The position numbers and the translations under genes are program-made. Below, one piece after another: positions 56,185-64,000 of a stretch of DNA of 64,000 nucleotides. The notes beneath the pieces were generated by a model, which made no database searches, was not told where the DNA came from, and saw only the letters and a list, made by a program, of their open reading frames with translations. The stretch lies in the NCBI GenBank assembly GCA_030562195.1, contig CM060200.1:23103023-23167022 (forward strand), given 5' to 3'. Origin of the DNA: Nipponacmea schrenckii. Taxonomy: Eukaryota; Mollusca; Gastropoda; Lottiidae. The first letter of the stretch is position 1. Every line of letters begins with the position of its first letter.

Positions 56185-56210
56185 TTACTTTTCTTCCATT
56201 TTAGGTAAGT
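56185..56210 (+). other. Recursive (ratchet) splice site 2: acceptor fused to donor
   Basis: A pyrimidine-rich run at about 56,188-56,201 leads to CCATTTTAG at 56,204, followed immediately by GTAAGT at 56,205-56,210. As at 41,583, acceptor and donor abut with no exon, and the donor side shares the same continuation GTAAGTGTG. CTTAATTA near 56,150 is a possible branch region. It lies 14,622 nt beyond site 1 on the same strand. Splicing to it would again regenerate ATAG|GTAAGT. By eye these two are the only AGGTAAGT octamers on the plus strand of the window, and both carry a proper acceptor upstream, which argues against chance. Use must be shown with RNA. Confidence 0.75.
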
Positions 56211-56254
56211 GTGCGTTAACTTTGTCTTGAAGAATGAATGTGGCACAGGTTATC
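56205..56254 (+). other. Putative RS-exon 2 (50 nt, or 85 nt with an alternative donor) with in-frame stop
   Basis: Downstream of ratchet site 2, a GTGAGT donor starts at 56,255 (TATC|GTGAGT) and a GTAAGT donor at 56,290 (ATAA|GTAAGT), so a 50- or 85-nt exon could be defined. Read from exon 1 in phase 1, the frame gives G-K-C-A-L-T-L-S and then TGA at 56,228-56,230. As with RS-exon 1, retention would end the protein just after the signal peptide. Which downstream donor is used, if either, cannot be decided here. Confidence 0.45.
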
Positions 56255-59200
56255 GTGAGTAGTACTTTTCGTTCATATAATTTAAATAAGTAAGTTTTCT
56301 GAGGCAGTGGAGAGAAGCCTTAAATCATCATTGCAATACATAATGAGCCACCACAAAACACTGAACTTTTCAATTTTTCAATTTTAAAAACATTCAGTTA
56401 TATGCGGTCGAAATGGAAACAAGGTGAACTATTTGCTTGATGACTACTGCATAATTGAACATATGTTTACAACCATATTTTTTTCGCATGAAAGGAAGAC
56501 TAGACATTATAATAAATTATTTAATAATTTCATAAAACCATGGTCTGTTGAATACTTTCATCTTGGTAATGCTTTCGAACGAAACAATAATTTGTAGATG
56601 AAACATTAGTCGTTGAATTTGGACAGTAGCCATATTCATATAAATCGGGTTATCATATGCAAATCTGCAAAAGCAAGACAATTGCTTTATCATATTCATT
56701 CAAAGTATGGCAATTTCTTGTGTAAAAAACGTAGGCTGGTAGTGGACTACTCCATACAGAAGAACCATCCGACATTCTATATGGACTTATTAAACTTTAC
56801 ATTTTCACTTTAAATGTTCAATCAGTTGGTCCAAATTCTAAAGACACCTTTAGTTCAGGCGCGGGTATTATATTTAATATCTTCCAATATATACACGTTA
56901 GCCAAAGTCAACACATCAAGTAGTTGCCAAATATCCAGACCAAAACCAACTATTTTAGCATACAAACAGTATAAGTCTATACAAACGTTTATTTGAACGG
57001 AGACACTGAACCGTTTGAACGGACCTCAATGGCGAATATATTTTTGTGGTATCGAAGCGATCAGAATATTCCAGACAGTCGGTTCTGACCATACACTCCT
57101 TTACAAGATGTTAGATAACAATACAGTGTGATCGCTTCAATAGATTCACAAAACGAACCTAATTACTTTACAAGTGTGAAAATTTATGTCAACCTTTAGT
57201 TTACATTTCGTGTCACATGTTTACAAGAAATTATACAGATATGAAGGATATTAATCCGCTCTAATACCTAATCACACACGATGACATGCTAATAACAATA
57301 CGCTGTTGAGAATAAGGGATTATAGTGCATCATGATTTGACAATGTTTCTTTTTGTTTAAATCCTCGACATATGTTAGTGGAACAAAAACATTACAAGTC
57401 TTTGATCTGGCACCATAAAACAGAGTGTCAGAACAAACTTGTTAGTCACAGAATTATTGCAGAAACAACTTATTAGATAAAAGACCAAAAAAATATTGCC
57501 TCAGTCAACAGTATTAGATTCAATTGATCACCATTGCCTGGATGTATTTGACATGAACGTCCTTAACCAAAATTCGTAGGCACAACCACAAATCATAGAG
57601 TGGTTACTAAAAAACAATGGTTAAACAATATTAACTCGTCATTTTCTTCCCTGACCAATTTTGTGGAACGCGCTCTGTTTAGTCAATAGTAAATTGACAG
57701 TAAAACTCACGAGTTGGTGAGAATTTTCAAGTATAACAACTTTTCTACCAAAATCAATGTTATTTGCATAATCTTGATGGGTTGTTTTTAAGATTTGGTA
57801 TAAAAAGTCAACTTAATTCTGACAGTTAAAGTTATTCGTGTCTAGAATACGAGAGAAATATTAATAACTTTATGCAAGTGATGTGTTCTAATTAATAATG
57901 TTTATATCGCAACATGACAGTTTCTGGAAAACCACGAATTAATCTGTAACACCAATCTATCGGAAAAAGTTAACTTTTCCACCTATTTTCACCTTTGACC
58001 CCTCACTTGTCTTCTCGAATCGTTTGAGAAGAATATTAATATGAAGTGCTAGCTATGTCAGTAATGTTCCTATATTACTGAAGAATTTATTAATAATTTG
58101 CTACAAAAACACTACCAACTTCTTTAATGAGTCATAAACCAGCTAACATAGTTCTTCTCTCAAGTCTTTTGACAGTAAAAATAATCAGAATCCTTCATAC
58201 TTGGTTGCAGGGAATCCGTGAATATCAACTGAACAATTAATCATTTCGGATCAATATCTATTAAAACTAGCACATACATCATGAATAGTAACTTAGTTAG
58301 TTTAGCTCTCGATTAGAAACTTACATACAAATTGCCATTGTAAAACATGTACACGTGAAGACCTTCGGTCGTTTCTTCTGATAGTTTCTCACCTCGGGTC
58401 AGTTCGTAACGAATTTTCCCGCCTTTTGATAGATGTTAGACTACAAGGCGCGATTGAAAGAACCTCGAGGTTAGTCCAATCATTCATTCCAACTTTCATA
58501 TTTACATCAAAAGGTCCGTTCGTGAAATCTTTCATCAATTATCCGCTACTTAATCTTTTAATAGAATACCGTAAAAGCATGACAATTATCCGAATCAAAA
58601 ATATCTTTCAAAGATTGACAAAATCCTGAGAGTTGTATGGAAGTGGGATTAAGATCTAAAGAGAAGTACCATCTACTCTTTAGAAAAATAAGTAAGCAAA
58701 ATACACTCCCAACTACTACAATGTAGATATTTACGAAAATTTATTTCACTGTGTAAATCATTTGATTTTTTTAAAGTTATGTTAAAATCAATATGTAGTT
58801 CTTCCTTTTGGTGTTTCAAGGAATATTATCGATTCGGTTACTTGCTACTTTTACTCGACAACGGCCTATAAGTTGATTTAAGGAGACAAAGAGCAGGTTA
58901 AGAAGTTTAATGTGTAAGAAATGGACTGCAATACAACTTTATTTGTCTGAATTTCGAGTCTTTTCAATGCAAAGTTATTCCCTTTTATAGATACACAGCC
59001 GAGTTAAAATAAAATTATCTACTTATACCAGCTCATAATATCATTTTTACGAGGAAATGTGCAAGTTTGATCTATTTATGAGAGAAATTTGTCTGTGAAT
59101 GAGGGAATAAGGCAAATAAAGTTGTTGAATATGATGCTTTGATCCAGTCTACCAGACTGCTCTAAATAAATTATCTCTTTATTATTTCATGTAATTGAAA

Positions 59201-61791
59201 AGTTAAATCATCGCTAACTTAATTTCTAGTGTAAATTCAAAACATTTTATGTTAAAACATAAGTCCTGGGAGTGCAATTGTTTGTTCCTCGTTTACCAAA
59301 TTCTCCTGTGACACTCGAGGCAGTCGAATGTATTCTTGTGGACTGTGCTCTGGTCTGATAAAACATCCATTTAAAGGACATTTTTTAGCTTTTCAATTTT
59401 TTAAGTATTTTTTGTAGGTTATTTTGTAATATTTCATGTGAAATGTATCAGTTTCGATATAAAAATATAATTTTCATATACAAATTAAATACGCTTGATG
59501 TCACAATTTATGTCAAATGGATAATTTTTAAATAATTAGTGTCAAAAGGGAGACATATAATATGCGTTGACCCCCGATAGAGCTCTATTGAAATGAGAGA
59601 TATAAACAGTTAATAAATTGTTAATATTTGACACCTTGTAGATCCTTTAATGAATTATGTGTCTTCGTCCTAGTCCTTTCAGTCTATTTCAAATACCCCG
59701 GTTTATTTCTTTAAACGGGAAGCAATTTCACGCCCCATAAAGCTCGGCACTACCGATTTAAATGCAAATACAGTAAATAAGGTTAATAAACTATTGGCTG
59801 TAGTCTAGCGGTCAATGATATAAAGATTGACTGTTGAAGTCTATTAAACGGTACATTGATAATAAAGGAGTTCTAGTGTAATAAAAGGGGTTTGGTCTGT
59901 AAATGGGGTCCACTGGGGATTAATCTCTTCTTTATACTCGGGTCATATCGTCCTTATGACCTTCTTACGACCTTGAAAATAAAAGGTAACTATATGTGTA
60001 TGTGTCTGATGTGGTTGATAAATTGGTACCATACAAGTGGATTTGTATCAGAACTATTACAGCTGTGACAATAGACCTTGCCCCATCAGATTGTCTTCAA
60101 CAAACACTGGGAATAGAATACAGGACTTGGTGTTATTTGGACAAGTGCACCAGAACACTGACAAAATGGCTTTTACATCAACTTTGTTAGCTCACACATT
60201 AAGCTATGACAATTTCATTTAAATGTTAAATTGAAACAAGAGACCATGTCTAATCAAATTGACGTAGTGTGTTATGTGTTGGTGGTGTTCAAGAGATGGT
60301 CTGACAAGACAGGACAAAGAATGATTGTCAAGTTGCCGTTGTCCTCGGTTTAGCAATGTATTTTAATAATAATTGTTCCTGTCCTTCTGTCTTGTTTGCT
60401 TCATATGGGTCAACAAGTCGAGCCAAACCAAAACGCCATTTACAACCATCAGAATGTTTTATAAAAAACAAAATGGACGTGAAAAAAATTTTGAAGAAAA
60501 CTTCAGATATGGTTGACGAGCGAACGTCAAATTCAGAAATTCAGTTGTATTATGAAAGCTCAAATGTTCAAAGCAACATCAAATGAATGTCGTTCGCTCT
60601 AGACAAAATCTTATTTCGTTCAATATCAGCAAAATACAGCCATCAAAGAGAAGCATTCTGTAACTTGGCCTAATTGAATCAGCTGTGTAATTTATATTTT
60701 ACCAATCTGTAATGAGTGATAGAAAGACAGCTTCTAACCTCTTGACTCTTTACTTTTAGAAGTAAAATAATGGTAGAAGCCTGCTAATGAAGTAAAATAG
60801 CAAGTTGAGTAAGAGTAATAATATTTTATTAAGAAAAAGGATTTCTCTGTCCGCTCTAACGATTCCTATTTGATGTGATTAATATAAGTTCTGTAAGTAA
60901 TGAGGCGGTTATAATATACAGTATTACTTGTCATTTAAAAATAATTCTATTTAATTTAATAGAATTAGATTTATGGGAGAAGATATCGTTATGAATTTCT
61001 ATAATAATGAATAGTTGGGATAATTTGATGAGCAAAGGGTACTGATTAGCTACCTCATACCGCTCGTCTAATCAAATTGCTTATGGTTTTTCTTTTCAAA
61101 GGATTAATGAATTTTCTAAGCTTTCCGTCTCCGGATTAATGCCTTTTAACTTTTGTAAAAATCAATTTACTTATCGGAACACCACAGATAGACACGCTAA
61201 TGGAAATTATAAATTCAATTTCAAAAGATTTGAATTCTTAATGGATCTATGGGCAGGGTGTATTGTTGCCTTTTGATGGTTTATAATCTAATAAATGTGT
61301 TATCTAAGGTGCACAGTTTGATACACTATTTTGTATATAGAACCCACATTCAGTTTAGGTTCTTGACTACTGAAAGATATGAAATTATCAAATTTTGGTT
61401 TCTGTGAACAGATCCATTTTCTCCAGAAATATCTGATATACAAGTATGCTATCCTCATTTCTTATCTACGTGATTAAAAGGTTTCCTGATGCTCCTTATT
61501 ATATCTTGCAGAAATCCATATGAATTATGATAGTGAATCAGAAAGTATAATACCATGCTGTGAATTATCTGCAAAATTTAATGCGTGGGTTTAAAAAGTA
61601 GATAGAGGACAGTGATAAAAATAACTTGAATTATCTCTTATGTCTTTGAAAAAATAACAATTGTTAGATATCTGTCTCTGAAAAATCACAAATTGGTATT
61701 TATCTGTAAAATTTGATGTGTCTCAAAATGGCAAATCGGCCGAGCAGCTGTAAATCATAGACTTTGTTGGTCGTATTTATTTGATTTTAAT

Positions 61792-61872
61792 CAAGTGCTC
61801 TTTTTTGAATGATCAACTGCTAGGCAATTGCTTTTTTTGCCTAGCAGTTGATGTTCCGAAAAAGAGCACTTG
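61792..61872. ncRNA. Pre-miRNA-sized hairpin candidate (81 nt)
   Basis: The outer stem pairs 61,792-61,805 (CAAGTGCTCTTTTT) with 61,859-61,872, 14 bp. A roughly 6-nt asymmetric-sequence internal loop follows (61,806-61,811 against 61,853-61,858). The inner stem pairs 61,812-61,827 (ATCAACTGCTAGGCAA) with 61,837-61,852, 16 bp. The terminal loop is 9 nt, T-rich. Total length and a stem of about 36 positions broken by one internal loop fit an animal pre-miRNA, and the location inside a long intron on either strand is common for miRNAs. I do not recognise the arms as a known miRNA. An inserted foldback element or a template-switch palindrome is the main alternative. Small-RNA reads would decide. 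Confidence 0.35.
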
Positions 61873-61934
61873 GAGATGTGAACCATTTGGTCCTTTGACC
61901 TTTAAGTAAATACAGTGTCCACTAGTATAGAAGA

Positions 61935-62149
61935 TGTTAACACTCATATTATGTATGTACGTACATGAGATAATGGTAGTATAATATCAATAATTATAAA
62001 ACACAGTTTGAGATGTACAAGATTAATTATATATCTCAATTATAACTACTGTTATAATCAACTGGTTATTATCCACTACATTATTATCTATATCTGACCA
62101 TTCATACCTATATTAGTTTAATAAACTAAACGTTATGGTAGCAGCGGGG
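61935..62149 (+). mobile_element. Possible degenerate LTR end with primer-binding-site-like sequence
   Basis: TGGTAGCAGCGGGG at 62,136-62,149 resembles the primer-binding site of LTR retrotransposons that prime on tRNA 3' ends (its complement would end ...CTGCTACCA). It is preceded at 62,120 by AATAAA and a short tail, as expected for the R-U5 end of an LTR. A TGTTAAC at 61,935 could mark the other LTR end, giving about 200 bp, but the right end reads ...GTTA and not ...CA. No gag or pol frame follows. If real, it is a truncated relic. Chance is a fair alternative. Confidence 0.2.
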
Positions 62150-64000
62150 TCTCAAACATTAGTAACAAAGCTGAAAGGCTATTGTTGAATCAATTGGGTT
62201 TTCAAAGTGTAATATAATGACACATTCTATGGTGACTTTTGGTAAAAAGTATATGTTATAAACTAAAGATTGAAATCTAACTTGCCAATAGTCTAACAAC
62301 TACGATTTCTGACTTACATTATTTTATATATCTACATTTTCAATTTGGAATTATATTTCAACGAACACAGTATGAATTTTGATAAATTTAAATGCGTATT
62401 ATGGTTCAAAATTCGGAATTAATAATTCATTTTTTGATGTGTGGTTTTGATCCTCTTTGATTCTGTCTAGGTTTACCAGTAAATGAATCAATGCGGACTG
62501 TAGATTTCGAGATCTCCAAACCTTTGTCTTGTGGCACACTTCATCATAGAAATGTTAATGCCCATGTACACAACAAACAAGTTTTTCGTTGTTTTTTAAT
62601 CAGCAATATTACCGCAATTTAAATACCATTAGATAAAATTGGTAGCATGGAATGTAAAACTGATTCCCGCTTCCCATGAATTCGGGGTTCAAATAGAATC
62701 CTCGAGATCCCAATTATTGTTAGTGGTTAACTATGGTCAGATGTCTGTTGATAACATTGAATGATTAGATTGAATTGTCTTTAAAATAATAAATATACAG
62801 TAGATAGATGATAAATAATGATGCTAACAGATGTTAAAAATCATTATATATCATACTTCAACAAGGCATAGTGGTCATTCTGATTAAAACACACCATATA
62901 AACAACATTTATCTACGATATTATCATCAGAAACATATTTTGAAGCTATGATTTATGATATTTTGTTATTTGTGACAGGATAAATATGATTTTGTCTTGA
63001 ACAGATGGACTGAAAATTGCCGAGAAATATTTCTAGTAGAGTGGTGATGGACGTTTTAATTTACAGAAAATGTTCACTGTTAGTTTTCAAAGCATATACG
63101 AATAGTTATTTTAAACAGACAAAATTAATATCCCATTGTATGTCTACATTTTGCTTAAATATGAGCTTTCATAGACTAGATAGACCAGTTCTCTTTTGGG
63201 CTGGTGCGATCGTCACTGAACTGTTTACATTAAGTCACATGGGTGACTCAGAAAAACTGGGAATGTTCGATTCTCCTTCATGTACAGACATAATATAGAA
63301 CAAATACTTTATTGAGGAAATAAAATAAACGGTCTGAAACTGCAGGGTATTTTCCCTCTGTACTGATCAGTTAGAAGATAGAATAATATAACTTAATGAG
63401 ATTGATTGTAGATTGTCAGTAATCAGTAAATCTCGAGACTACAAATTGTCAAAAAAAATTCTGATGTTGCAAAAATCCCTTCCTAGAACGAAAGAAAGAG
63501 AATCAGTAAATTTTTACAATGATAACAAGCGAGGTTTCTGAGGCTCCTTTCTAACAACTGGTCCTTGGCCAACCTCTTTGAATATTTCTACCCTTTTATA
63601 GCAGCATCTGGGGTGTATTTTATGAAAACTTTAATTTATGGTCTACAAATACGATACTGTCGGTTCTGCAGACCTAAAAATACAGCAAGTAAATCAATCG
63701 ACATGGCGAGGTGATAAACCATCATTTCCAACGATTTGTCTGACCTGTCATATTCAATTATAAAACATTCAATTTAAATCAGAAAAAATCTCTTTTCTTT
63801 GATTTCATTTAGTCTGTAGTAAACTGTCTTTTTTAGTTCCATCATTCCATGATAGATTTACTTTCAACTGTCTTGGTGGCTTCAGTACAACTTTCTTTTC
63901 ACTTTTTCATTCAAAACATGTGTATGTTAAAGAGGTCAAACAGGAATACAATGTTTCAACCAATATACAAGCTGATAGTAACAGACTCTTTTCACAAAGG

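Larger units (their letters stand above)
41583..56204 (+). other. Intron 1, segment 2 (between the two ratchet sites), about 14.6 kb
   Basis: I see no coding exon that I can support. Apart from RS-exon 1 at its start, the segment holds a 22-bp duplication at 42,969, the 3 x 153-bp array at 44,094, a 20-nt period pair at 47,378, an 18-bp tandem pair at 51,038 and YY1-like motifs at 41,927, 43,717 (minus) and 44,785. It also holds a weaker AG|GTGAGC junction at 48,078, and a TGACGTCA at 55,306. Under the recursive model this would be removed as the second lariat. Confidence 0.5.
56205..64000 (+). other. Intron 1, segment 3 (after ratchet site 2 to the window end), at least 7.8 kb
   Basis: I see no supported coding exon. 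Open frames of 60-93 codons, the longest at 63,017-63,298, lack recognisable domains and flanking splice signals. The segment contains a pre-miRNA-sized hairpin at 61,792 and a possible LTR end with a primer-binding-site-like sequence at 62,136. The next real exon of the gene is expected beyond 64,000. Confidence 0.45.

Noticed and set aside
62680..62712. GGGGTTCAAATAGAATCC, similar to a tRNA B box
   Set aside because: It deviates from the GGTTCRANNCC consensus and I find no matching A box, acceptor stem or anticodon arm upstream.
63017..63298. 93-codon open frame on the plus strand
   Set aside because: No recognisable domain, no acceptor or donor bounding it, and a length expected by chance among many frames in 64 kb.

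Overview
This window looks like a stretch of an AT-rich (about one third G+C by eye) animal nuclear genome. There are no operons, ribosome binding sites or long open reading frames. There are microsatellites and local tandem repeats, a well-formed signal-peptide first exon ending in a consensus splice donor, and two degenerate copies of what looks like a dispersed repeat of the kind I associate with molluscan genomes. A mollusc or other lophotrochozoan is my best guess, but that rests on general appearance and I cannot prove it from the window.

Layout. Positions 1 to about 13,600 appear to be intergenic or upstream DNA, with no gene I can support. It holds one degenerate repeat copy, a full cAMP-response-element palindrome and several YY1-like motifs. 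From about 13,600 to 14,113 there is a probable promoter and 5' leader with a CG-alternating patch. The one coding segment I support is 14,114-14,177 (+): a start codon in strong context, 21 codons of signal peptide, and a phase-1 splice donor (ATAG|GTAAGA). The rest of the window (14,178-64,000) is then best read as the start of one giant first intron, at least 49.8 kb long, whose second exon lies beyond the window.

The main discovery is inside that intron. At 41,582/41,583 and 56,204/56,205 there are two textbook zero-length exons, or recursive (ratchet) splice sites. In each, a polypyrimidine tract and YAG acceptor is fused directly to a GTAAGT donor, and both carry the same 11-mer AGGTAAGTGTG. 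They would cut the intron into steps of about 27.4 kb, 14.6 kb and at least 7.8 kb. Each is followed within 41-85 nt by another plausible donor, so each can also be read as a short recursive-splice exon (RS-exon). In the reading frame imposed by exon 1, both RS-exons meet a TGA within 9 codons. They would therefore be poison exons if retained, the same logic described for vertebrate RS-exons in long neuronal genes. The signal peptide, phase-1 first intron, giant intron and ratchet sites together suggest a cell-surface protein such as an immunoglobulin-superfamily adhesion molecule. That identity is an inference, because no Ig-domain exon is in view.

Other structures in the intron: a perfect 22-bp hairpin (17,030-17,078), a roughly 81-nt pre-miRNA-like hairpin (61,792-61,872), a roughly 205-bp CTTT/AAAG microsatellite (32,372-32,576), a nearly perfect 3 x 153-bp tandem array (44,094-44,555), and a second dispersed-repeat copy near 23.8 kb. 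There is also a possible LTR end with a primer-binding-site-like sequence near 62.14 kb, and an apparent excess of the YY1-like motif AANATGGCG across the window. Other open reading frames of 60-117 codons show no recognisable domain, and I treat them as chance.
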